Assembly: GCF_004117055.1 (NCBI RefSeq) | Contig: NZ_CP026363.1 | Coordinates: 3,464,001-3,528,000, forward strand | Direction: 5' to 3' | DNA length: 64,000 nucleotides | DNA from: Brevibacillus agri | GTDB taxonomy: Bacteria > Bacillota > Bacilli > Brevibacillales > Brevibacillaceae | Shown: piece by piece, positions 57,028-64,000 of the stretch | Position numbering within the stretch: position 1 is the stretch's first letter | How the letters are laid out: the number at the start of each line of letters is the position of its first letter | Made by a program: the position numbers and the translations under genes | The notes under the pieces: generated by a model | The model's input: only the letters and a program-made list of their open reading frames with translations | The model's database searches: none | Told to the model about the DNA's origin: nothing

Positions 57028-57114
57028 GTGAAATTTCAGTCGCTGTTTGCGAAAATCCTAATTGGCTTGCTGATTCTCTCCCTCGTTGTGCCTACGTTTT
57101 TTTACTACCTGTAA
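57028..57114 (+). CDS. 28-residue single-pass membrane peptide
   Basis: GTG start behind a strong AAAGGAGG site (10-base spacing). Sequence: a basic N-terminus (KFQSLFAK) and one membrane helix (ILIGLLILSLVVP), ending FFYYL. It is followed after 17 bases by a strong terminator, which supports expression. No family recognised. Confidence 0.6.
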   Translation: MKFQSLFAKILIGLLILSLVVPTFFYYL

Positions 57115-57131
57115 ACGCCTGCGGGTACGCC

Positions 57132-57175
57132 AAAAACCCCCTGCCGCAGCCAACATGCTGCGCAGGGGGTTTTTC
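57132..57175. terminator. Bidirectional terminator
   Basis: AAAAACCCCCTGCCGCAGC and GCTGCGCAGGGGGTTTTT arms, with T runs on both strands. It serves the small plus-strand gene and the large secreted protein gene. Confidence 0.92.
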
Positions 57176-57201
57176 CGTTCTACAGTAATGCTTGCCTGTT
57201 T

Positions 57202-59346
57202 TTACTTGTAAACGAAGACGCTGGATGTCTTCGCATCCCAGCCTACTTTGTAGCCGAGGTTGTCGGTTACGGTGCGAACCGGGATCATTGGCATTCCATT
57301 TTTCAGCACGACAGGCGTAGGCAGGGTGATTTCCTGGTTGCCCACTCTTGCTTTGTTGGAGCCAACGGTGAACTTCATCACTTTTGTTCCACTGATGATC
57401 GCCACAGTGGAATTGTTCCATTGGGTGGTCAGCGCGAGCGCTTCCTTGAAGAATTGCGCTGGTACCATTGTCGTATTGCCGTTTGCGATATAAGGCGCTA
57501 CTTGCAATGGATAGGTTTTACCGTGCAAGGTGAAGTTCGCTGTATTCACCTTGAACAGCGCTGCATTCGTCGGCACGGTCACGGCTGGCTGTTGCGGCTG
57601 TGGTGTCGGCTGCGGCGCTGGTTGAGCCGGAGCTGGCATTCCGACGCCTACTGCGCGCGCAAACAGCAATCCTTTTTCTTCAGACGTAAAGACGCTGATG
57701 CTGTATGTGTTTTTCACAGCAGGGTTTACGATGTTGGCAGCAGCATTGATGCTGATGTTTGCCGCTGTCGCTGCCGGAATGTCTTGCGAAGGGTAAATCA
57801 GCACGTTTTGGCCGCGCACCGCTACGTAGTTGGCGGCTACGCCGTTCACGGTTACGTTTGCCGGAGCGATGTACGCCGGAACCTTGTAACCTGCCGGGAA
57901 CACAAGCTCCACGAAGTCGCGCTGCTTCACAAGTCCTACGCCGAGACCTTTGATCGCCACATTGACACCTGTCGGCTTGCCAAGCGCTGTCGAGGTCAGC
58001 GCGATGGTCGCTGTGCTGTTATTCACCGTGTTGTTCGGTGTTGGTGTCGGAGTAGGTGTTGGCGCCGGGTTCGGTGTCGGATTGACAACAGAACCGCCAA
58101 TCGTGAACGACTTGGACTCCAAAGTCCGGCCAGCGGCTGTCGCCTTCAAGGTGTAGCTGCCCGCTGTTTTCGGGTTGGTGATCCAGGCAGAGAAGGAAAC
58201 GACTACTTTTACTTCGCTGGTGGCAGAGAAGTTGGACGGAGCCGTAATGTACACCTTGTTGCCGGAAGCGCTGACTCGCTTGGCCGTTTTGCCGTTCAAG
58301 GTAAAATCAGAGGCAGACAGAATGCCTGGAACCATATCGGCAGACGGGAATTCCAGAACGAGCTCTTCGTCCGCTTTCAACTGTTTGCTGCCGAAGTCGG
58401 CGTCAAAGGTGTAGCTGGAACGCGCTCCCGCAGACGGGTCGGACAGGTTGACCGTAAAGCTGTTGGTCGCTGTGCTGGTGCTGGAACCGGATTTGGTGAT
58501 TTCGAACTGTTCAGATTCGTATGTAACACCATCGTATTTGACTTTGTACGTGTATTTGCTGCCAGCGCTAGGGTTTTCGATGCCAGCAGACTTGCTGAAT
58601 TCGAGGGTGATGTAATCATCGCCGGCAACGGAGCTTGGAACCTTGATTTCCACCTCGTCATCTTTTACGCTGACGGTTTTCACCGAGTAGCCGTTCAACT
58701 TGACATCGCCCGCGTCGATTTTGGACGGCAGCATGTCTTCATCCGGGAAAATGACGGTGATGTACTCGTTGGTTTCCAGCTCGTCGCTGCCTTTCAGCGA
58801 GATTTTGCCCAGCTTGACGCTTGTCGCTTCGCCCGCTGCCTTGCTGCTGAGCGATACGGAGTAGTCCTTGCTGGAGCTGGAACTGCTGGAGCTGCTTTTG
58901 ATCGTGACTTCGGTGGATTCTTCATCTTCATTGCTGGTTGAAACATATACATCATAGGTTCCCTTGTCTTCAGGGTTTGTGATTCCGTCTTCAATAGTGA
59001 ACGAAATTTTGTCGCCATCTTCAAAGTCTTCGTTCACGGTAATGATAACTTTTTTACCGCTTGCTTTCGCGCTTTTGATTTTGAAATCCGCATCTATATC
59101 ACTAGAACTGATATTTTTGCTCACGGTATATTCGGAGTCAAACTCAACCGTAATGGTATCTCCTTTGGATAGATCGTCTTCCAGCGTGAAGCTGATGTCG
59201 TAAGAGCTATCCTTGTCAGCCCCATCGTTGTCCGCTTTGACGGTCACTTTTTTCAAAGCATGGGCTTCTTTCGGTACAGCGACAAAAGGTGTAGCGGCCA
59301 GCGCTGATGCCAGCACTATTGGCAGTGCTTTTTTACTCTTCTTCAT
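57202..59346 (-). CDS. Large secreted protein: four beta-sandwich repeats plus copper amine oxidase N-like domain
   Basis: 714 residues. Signal peptide 1-30 (ending AHA). Then four diverged repeats of about 115-130 residues (roughly 32-150, 160-285, 293-418, 440-570), each with a D/E-x-V/I-x-V/L-F-P/D core, a D/N-x-N-G turn and an ITNP/IENP/IVNP element. A Ser run (about 151-159) follows repeat 1 and a Pro/Thr linker (NPTPNPAPTPTPTP) precedes repeat 4. The last about 115 residues resemble the copper amine oxidase N-terminal (stalk) domain common in Paenibacillaceae surface proteins. No sortase motif or SLH domain. ATG behind GGGAGG. Confidence 0.85.
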   Translation of the reverse strand: MKKSKKALPIVLASALAATPFVAVPKEAHALKKVTVKADNDGADKDSSYDISFTLEDDLSKGDTITVEFDSEYTVSKNISSSDIDADFKIKSAKASGKKVIITVNEDFEDGDKISFTIEDGITNPEDKGTYDVYVSTSNEDEESTEVTIKSSSSSSSSSKDYSVSLSSKAAGEATSVKLGKISLKGSDELETNEYITVIFPDEDMLPSKIDAGDVKLNGYSVKTVSVKDDEVEIKVPSSVAGDDYITLEFSKSAGIENPSAGSKYTYKVKYDGVTYESEQFEITKSGSSTSTATNSFTVNLSDPSAGARSSYTFDADFGSKQLKADEELVLEFPSADMVPGILSASDFTLNGKTAKRVSASGNKVYITAPSNFSATSEVKVVVSFSAWITNPKTAGSYTLKATAAGRTLESKSFTIGGSVVNPTPNPAPTPTPTPTPNNTVNNSTATIALTSTALGKPTGVNVAIKGLGVGLVKQRDFVELVFPAGYKVPAYIAPANVTVNGVAANYVAVRGQNVLIYPSQDIPAATAANISINAAANIVNPAVKNTYSISVFTSEEKGLLFARAVGVGMPAPAQPAPQPTPQPQQPAVTVPTNAALFKVNTANFTLHGKTYPLQVAPYIANGNTTMVPAQFFKEALALTTQWNNSTVAIISGTKVMKFTVGSNKARVGNQEITLPTPVVLKNGMPMIPVRTVTDNLGYKVGWDAKTSSVFVYK

Positions 59347-59562
59347 GTTTTTCCTCCCACATTTACCTATAATCTGGAAATCATTCTCTAGCAGGTCGCT
59401 ACCAGTCTACCATAAATGATATCTGGAGGGAATCTCTTCTATGGAAGATAAGAGACTCCTTGGCTACTATTGCTAAGACGCATTCACCCGCGAAAAAGTT
59501 ACATGTAAAAATCGTTCATCGGAAAATTTTTTTGCTGGCGAATGCCCCTCTCTTCGGCAGCC

Positions 59563-59592
59563 ATAAAAAAACCAGGCCGGACCCGACCTGGT
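59563..59592 (-). terminator. Terminator of the bkd operon
   Basis: ACCAGG and CCTGGT arms with a run of seven T on the minus strand, 27 bases after the bkdB stop. Confidence 0.85.
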
Positions 59593-59619
59593 TGGCGTTG
59601 CTCGCTTTTTGGCGAGCGA

Positions 59620-60996
59620 TCAGTACAGCTTCGTATCCGGGCCGATGCTCTCCAGCTTTTGCTTGACGCTTTGCAGGAAGCGTCCGCAAATGAGTCCATC
59701 GAGCACGCGGTGATCCAAAGACATGCACAGGTTCACCATGGAACGCACGGCGATCATGTCGTTGATGACGACCGGACGCTTCACGATTGATTCCACGCTG
59801 AGAATTGCCGCTTGCGGCGAATTGATGATCGGCTGCGACAAAACGGAGCCAAACGAGCCAGTGTTGTTGACGGTAAACGTACCGCCCGTCATGTCGTCCA
59901 TCGTCAGCTTGCCGGCGCGTGTGCGTGCAGCCAGATCGTCGACAGCCTTGGCGATGCCGAGAATCGACTTCTGGTCGGCGTCCTTGATGACCGGAACGTA
60001 AAGCGCGTCCTCTGTCGCGACCGCAATGGAAATATTGATGTCTTTTTTCACGATGATTTTGTCGTTCGCCCATGTCGAGTTAATCATCGGGTATTCTTTC
60101 AGCGCTTCGACAACCGCCTTGATAAAGAACGGCAGGAAGGTGAGGTTGAGCCCTTCTTTTTTCGCAAACTCGGCTTTTGCCTGGTTGCGGAAGTTGACCA
60201 GATTGGTCACGTCCACCTCGATCATCGTCCAGGCATGTGGCGCCTCGTGCTTGCTTTGCACCATCCGGTTGGCGATCGTCCGGCGAATTGGCGTTACCGG
60301 AACGAGCTGATCGCCAGTCGCAACCGGAATGTCGACGGAAGGTGCTGGCGTCGCAGCAGGCGCTGTCGGAGCCGGAGCTGCTGTCGGAGCCGGAGTTGCA
60401 GCCGCTGGAGCAGGAGTCGCTGCCACAGGTGGTTGTGCAACTGCCTCTGCCACTGGCTCAGCCGGCTTTTGGCCGCCCGCGTCAATGATCGCTTGCACGT
60501 CTTTGCGCGTAATCCGTCCGCCTGCGCCTGTTCCCACGACGCGGGACAGATCAATACCATGCTGCTGCGAGAGCATCACGACGGCAGGCGAATAGCGCTG
60601 CTTCGTCCCGTCGTTTCCAGCCGCTTGCCGGGCTGCCGGAGCGGATGGTACAGCGGGTGCTGCTGCCGGGGCACTCGGTGCGGTGCTCGCCTGAATCGCC
60701 GCAGAAGCTGGTGCTGGCGCCTCTGCTGCTGCCGGGCTGGCAGACTCGCCTGCTGCACCACTTTCTTCTATATATAGGATCAATGTCCCGACCGCTACCG
60801 TTTCTCCTTCGGGAACGACGATCTCCGCGACTCGTCCGGATACGGTGGAAGGAACCTCCGCATTCACCTTGTCTGTCGTCACTTCCGCCAACGGATCGTA
60901 TTTTTTGACGGTGTCGCCAACATTGACCAACCATTTGCTGATGGTCCCCTCGGTCACACTCTCGCCGAGCTGGGGCATAAGTACTTTCGTTGCCAT
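59620..60996 (-). CDS. bkdB: Dihydrolipoamide acyltransferase (E2) of branched-chain 2-oxo acid dehydrogenase
   Basis: 458 residues. Lipoyl domain 1-77 with lipoyl-Lys in TTDKVNAEV (K43); Ala/Pro linker; E3/E1-binding domain about 135-170 (YSPAVVMLSQQHGIDLSRVVGTGAGGRITRKDV); second Ala/Pro-rich linker; catalytic domain from about 230 with HRVLDG near the end. It passes acyl groups from lipoate to CoA. Last gene of the bkd operon. Confidence 0.93.
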   Translation of the reverse strand: MATKVLMPQLGESVTEGTISKWLVNVGDTVKKYDPLAEVTTDKVNAEVPSTVSGRVAEIVVPEGETVAVGTLILYIEESGAAGESASPAAAEAPAPASAAIQASTAPSAPAAAPAVPSAPAARQAAGNDGTKQRYSPAVVMLSQQHGIDLSRVVGTGAGGRITRKDVQAIIDAGGQKPAEPVAEAVAQPPVAATPAPAAATPAPTAAPAPTAPAATPAPSVDIPVATGDQLVPVTPIRRTIANRMVQSKHEAPHAWTMIEVDVTNLVNFRNQAKAEFAKKEGLNLTFLPFFIKAVVEALKEYPMINSTWANDKIIVKKDINISIAVATEDALYVPVIKDADQKSILGIAKAVDDLAARTRAGKLTMDDMTGGTFTVNNTGSFGSVLSQPIINSPQAAILSVESIVKRPVVINDMIAVRSMVNLCMSLDHRVLDGLICGRFLQSVKQKLESIGPDTKLY

Positions 60997-61017
60997 GATC
61001 TTTGGTCCTCCTCGCCT

Positions 61018-62001
61018 TTAAAAGTTGGCCAACTCGCGCATTGCTTCCAATACTTTTTCCGGGTTGAGCATGAAAAATTTCTCCATCGGCGGGCTGTACG
61101 GCATCGCAGGTACATCCGGTCCGCACAGACGCTTGATCGGCGCATCCAGATCGAACAGGCAATGCTCAGCCACGATTGCCGCTACCTCTCCGCCGACGCC
61201 GCCCTCCTTGTTGTCCTCATGCACGATCAGCACTTTTCCGGTCTTGGACGCCGCTTCGACAATCGCTTCCTTGTCCAGCGGGTACAGCGTACGCAAATCG
61301 AGAACGTGCGCGCTGATGCCTTCCTGTGCGAGCTTCTCGGCTGCTTGCAGGCAGAAGTGCAGGGCAAGGCCGTAGGAAATGACGGTGATGTCCGTACCTT
61401 CCCGTTTGACATCTGCTTTTCCGATCGGCAGCACGTAGTCATGCTCCGGCACTTCGCCTTTGATGAGACGGTAGCAGCGCTTGTGCTCGAAGAACAGCAC
61501 CGGGTCCTCGTCGCGAATGGCCGCCTTGAGCAGACCTTTTGCATCGTACGGAGTGGAAGGCGCCACGACCTTCAAGCCGGGAACATTCGTAAACATCGCC
61601 TCAACCGACTGCGAGTGGTAGAGCGCGCCGTGTACGCCGCCGCCGAACGGAGCGCGGATCGTGATCGGGCAATTCCAGTCGTTGTTGGAGCGATAGCGCA
61701 TTTTCGCCGCTTCGCTGACAATCTGGTTCACGGCCGGCATGATGAAGTCGGCAAACTGGATTTCAGCAATCGGGCGCATGCCGTAAGCCGCCGCCCCGAT
61801 CCCTACTCCGACAATCGCGGATTCTGCGAGCGGCGTATCAATCACGCGCGCCTCGCCGAACTCTTCAATCAATCCGTTGGTCGCACGGAACACGCCGCCG
61901 CGCACCCCGACGTCTTCACCGAGGACAAATACATTCGGATCGCGACGCATCTCTTCGCGCATCGCCATCGTAATCGCATCAATAAACGAAATGACTGCCA
62001 T
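61018..62001 (-). CDS. bkdAB: Branched-chain 2-oxo acid dehydrogenase E1 beta
   Basis: 327 residues, transketolase-like pyrimidine-binding fold. Conserved: FVLGEDVGVRGGVFRATNGL, DTPLAESAIVGVGIGAA, FADFIMPAVNQI, MPYSPPMEKFFML. It forms the E1 heterotetramer with BkdAA. ATG behind AAGGGGGGAA, 13 bases after bkdAA. Confidence 0.94.
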   Translation of the reverse strand: MAVISFIDAITMAMREEMRRDPNVFVLGEDVGVRGGVFRATNGLIEEFGEARVIDTPLAESAIVGVGIGAAAYGMRPIAEIQFADFIMPAVNQIVSEAAKMRYRSNNDWNCPITIRAPFGGGVHGALYHSQSVEAMFTNVPGLKVVAPSTPYDAKGLLKAAIRDEDPVLFFEHKRCYRLIKGEVPEHDYVLPIGKADVKREGTDITVISYGLALHFCLQAAEKLAQEGISAHVLDLRTLYPLDKEAIVEAASKTGKVLIVHEDNKEGGVGGEVAAIVAEHCLFDLDAPIKRLCGPDVPAMPYSPPMEKFFMLNPEKVLEAMRELANF

Positions 62002-62014
62002 GAAAGTTCCCCCC

Positions 62015-63007
62015 TTAGTTCCCGTAGACGTGTGTCAATGTCGATTCAGGTGTCGGATACGGAGCGTTTTCCGCGTACTCGGTCGCCTCGTCTACTTCGA
62101 GCTGCACACGCGCCAGCATATCCGCTTCTGTATTTTCATCAAGCAAGCCGATTTCTCGCAAATAAGCGGCAAAAACGATCAGCGGATCTTTTTTCTTCGC
62201 TTCTTCTACCTCTTCCCGCGTGCGATACACGCGGTCGTCGTCGTCGCTGGAGTGCGGTACCAGACGATACATCACCGCTTCGATCAATGTCGGCCCTTCG
62301 CCGCGGCGAGCGCGGTCCACCGCTTCCTTCATGACGCGGTACACTTCAATCGGATCGTTGCCGTCTACGCTGACGCCCGGGAAGCCGTAGCCAATCGCCC
62401 GGTCTGCTACGCTTTCGCAAGCGAGCTGCTTTTTCAGCGGAACGGAGATCGCGTATTTGTTATTTTCACAGAAAAAGATGACCGGGAGCTTGTGCACGCC
62501 CGCGAAGTTGGCTCCCTCGTGGAAATCCCCCTGGTTGCTGGAGCCTTCGCCGAAGGAGGTGTACACGACAAAGTCTTTGTTTTGCATTCTGCCTGCCAGC
62601 GCCATGCCGACTGCGTGCGGAACTTGTGTCGTTACCGGGCTGGAGCCTGTCAGGATGTTGTATTTTTTACCGCCGAAGTGCCCTGGCATCTGGCGTCCGC
62701 CGCTGTTCGGGTCTTCTGCCTTGGCAAAAGCGGAGAGCATGCAGTCTCGCGCCGTCTGGCCGAATACGAGCACCAGACCGAGGTCGCGGTAGTACGGGCA
62801 CAAGAAATCTTTGTCTGTCTCCAGCGCGAAAGCCGCCCCTACCTGAGCCGCCTCCTGCCCCTGGCAAGAAATGACGAACGGCACTTTGCCCGCTCGATTC
62901 AACAGCCACTGGCGCTCGTCAATTTTTCGCGCGAGCAGCATGTAATAGTACATATCCAAGACTTGCGCATCAGTCAAACCAACTTGTTCATGCCGTTTGG
63001 TTGTCAT
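62015..63007 (-). CDS. bkdAA: Branched-chain 2-oxo acid dehydrogenase E1 alpha
   Basis: 330 residues. Thiamine diphosphate motif is GEGSSNQGDFHEGANFA to ENNKYAIS; the phosphorylation-loop region is PHSSDDDDRVYR. With BkdAB it decarboxylates branched-chain 2-oxo acids. ATG at 63007 behind GGAGGG; the longer frame lies in lpdV. Confidence 0.94.
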   Translation of the reverse strand: MTTKRHEQVGLTDAQVLDMYYYMLLARKIDERQWLLNRAGKVPFVISCQGQEAAQVGAAFALETDKDFLCPYYRDLGLVLVFGQTARDCMLSAFAKAEDPNSGGRQMPGHFGGKKYNILTGSSPVTTQVPHAVGMALAGRMQNKDFVVYTSFGEGSSNQGDFHEGANFAGVHKLPVIFFCENNKYAISVPLKKQLACESVADRAIGYGFPGVSVDGNDPIEVYRVMKEAVDRARRGEGPTLIEAVMYRLVPHSSDDDDRVYRTREEVEEAKKKDPLIVFAAYLREIGLLDENTEADMLARVQLEVDEATEYAENAPYPTPESTLTHVYGN

Positions 63008-63024
63008 CGTGGATACCCTCCTTG

Positions 63025-64000
63025 CTAATTGTGAATCGCTTTTCCATCTACGGCCTGGGCCGCTTCCATGATGGCCTCCGAGAGCGAAGGATGCGGGTGG
63101 ATGGTCTGTCCAATCTCCCACGGAGTCGCATCCAGCACCCGGGCAAGGCCCGCCTCGGAAATCATATCGGTCACATGCGTGCCGATCATGTGTACTCCTA
63201 ACAGGTCGTTTGTCTTGGCATCAACGACCAGCTTCACAAAGCCGTCATTTTCGCCGTGGATCAGCGCTTTACCCAATGGCTTGAAGCTGAACTTGCCTAC
63301 CTTCACGTCAAAGCCTTGTTCGCGCGCCTCTTTTTCCGTCAAGCCGACATTCGCCACTTCCGGACGGCTGTACGTGCATTTCGGAACCTTTGTGTAATCG
63401 AGCGGATGCGGATTCAGCCCTGCCATGTGCTCGACCGCCAAAATTCCTTCGTGCGAAGCGACGTGAGCGAGCTGCAAGCCGCCAATGACATCGCCAATGG
63501 CATATATATGCGATTCAGCCGTCTGGAAATGTTCGTTGACGACGATGACGCCGCGCTCGACCTTGATGTCCGTCGCTTCCAGGCCGAGGTTTTCCACATT
63601 GGCTTGACGCCCTACGGATACGAGAATTTTCTCGGCCGTAAACGTGTCCACGCCGTTTTTCGTCTCCGCGGAAATGACGACTTTGCCTTCGCCTTTTTCC
63701 AGTGTCTCCGGCAAAACTTTCGCGCCAGTGACGATGTTGACTTTGCGTTTTTTCAGCAAACGGGCCAGTTCCTTGCTCACTTCTTCGTCTTCGAACGGCA
63801 AAATCCGATCCGCGTACTCGACAATCGTAACCTCGACGCCAAAATCGTTCAGCATGGACGCCCACTCGACGCCGATCACACCGCCGCCTACGATGACGAC
63901 CGACTCAGGGAGTTTTTCCCATTGCAGCGCCTCGTCGCTGGTCACGACGTAGGACCCGTCAATCGTCAGCCCTGGAAGCGTGCGCGGACGAGATCCGGTC
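63025..64000 (-). CDS. lpdV: Dihydrolipoyl dehydrogenase (E3), N-terminus beyond window
   Basis: About 325 residues visible; in-frame sequence continues to the window end (TGSRPRTLPGLTIDGS before VVTSDEALQW), so the FAD-binding N-terminus is outside. NAD-binding VVIVGGGVIGVEWASMLND, then YAIGDVIGG and the C-terminal active-site His region HPHPSLSEAI. It re-oxidises lipoamide for BkdAB/BkdB. Its place before bkdAA matches lpdV in B. subtilis. Confidence 0.94.
   Translation of the reverse strand, partial: TGSRPRTLPGLTIDGSYVVTSDEALQWEKLPESVVIVGGGVIGVEWASMLNDFGVEVTIVEYADRILPFEDEEVSKELARLLKKRKVNIVTGAKVLPETLEKGEGKVVISAETKNGVDTFTAEKILVSVGRQANVENLGLEATDIKVERGVIVVNEHFQTAESHIYAIGDVIGGLQLAHVASHEGILAVEHMAGLNPHPLDYTKVPKCTYSRPEVANVGLTEKEAREQGFDVKVGKFSFKPLGKALIHGENDGFVKLVVDAKTNDLLGVHMIGTHVTDMISEAGLARVLDATPWEIGQTIHPHPSLSEAIMEAAQAVDGKAIHN

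Noticed and set aside
59441-59476. 11-codon plus-strand frame with a GGAGGG site
   Set aside because: It is very short, has no terminator or conserved context, and lies in the upstream region of a gene on the other strand.

Overview
The window is one continuous piece of chromosome from an aerobic, endospore-forming member of the Bacillales, most likely Brevibacillus or a close relative. The inference rests on protein similarity I recognise (ResABCDE, SpoIIA/SigF, the SpoVA set, ScpAB, Fur, MciZ), on gene order closely matching the fer-res-spm-scp-ppiB-lysA-spoVA-spoIIA-dacF-punA-drm-xerD-yqzK-fur-spoIIM-nudF-mciZ-bkd segment of Bacillus subtilis, and on fairly GC-rich coding sequence with AT-rich intergenic regions. 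I saw no tRNA, rRNA, CRISPR array, insertion sequence or prophage. Most genes are on the minus strand; minus-strand operons are read from high to low coordinates.

Layout. 1-5.2 kb: ypbE-like LysM gene (cut by the window edge), CPBP protease, recQ and ypbB (minus), then an unknown membrane protein and ferredoxin (plus). 5.2-8.6 kb: an AT-rich control region with PurBox-like repeats, a sigma-A promoter and a T-box riboswitch with an apparent AGC (Ser) specifier, reading into a class V aminotransferase and serA. 8.6-10.3 kb: an ArsB/NhaD-type permease and a small hypothetical gene. 10.3-18.5 kb: a HAD hydrolase, resE, resD, resC, resB, resA (cytochrome c maturation and its redox control) and rluB. 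18.5-23.6 kb: spmB, spmA, dacB-like, scpB, scpA, a site-2 protease and ppiB. 23.6-27.4 kb: a GGDEF-EAL-CBS-GGDEF protein and lysA. 27.5-35.7 kb: the sporulation core, spoVAA-AF, sigF, spoIIAB, spoIIAA and dacF, with good matches to sigma-G, sigma-H and sigma-F promoters.

35.7-44.3 kb: a chemoreceptor, a complete oppABCDF peptide importer and an Lrp/AsnC regulator, a block that B. subtilis lacks at this position. 44.6-51.9 kb: nucleoside salvage (pdp, punA, deoB), xerD, yqzK, ald, fur and spoIIM. 51.9-56.9 kb: an EndoQ-like nuclease, nudF, a small mciZ gene that overlaps a DUF3866 gene tail to tail, a YqjE-like M20 peptidase and methylmalonyl-CoA epimerase. 57-59.3 kb: a 28-residue membrane peptide gene and a large four-repeat secreted protein. 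59.6-64 kb: branched-chain 2-oxo acid dehydrogenase (bkdB, bkdAB, bkdAA and the 3' part of lpdV, cut by the window end).

How the genes work together. The central part is the forespore programme: SpoIIAA/SpoIIAB control sigma-F, dacF has its own sigma-F-type promoter, and the spoVA operon (dipicolinic acid uptake) has a sigma-G-type promoter. Around it lie cortex genes (dacB-like, spmAB), engulfment (spoIIM) and the mother-cell division inhibitor MciZ. LysA makes lysine from diaminopimelate, which is also the dipicolinate and peptidoglycan precursor pool. The rest is metabolism: serine synthesis under tRNA control, nucleoside breakdown, peptide uptake, alanine dehydrogenase and branched-chain keto acid oxidation. 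I found no convincing wholly new multi-gene system; the most notable items are the overlapping mciZ/DUF3866 pair, the four-repeat secreted protein, the PurBox/T-box double control of serine genes and the chemoreceptor-Opp-Lrp block.
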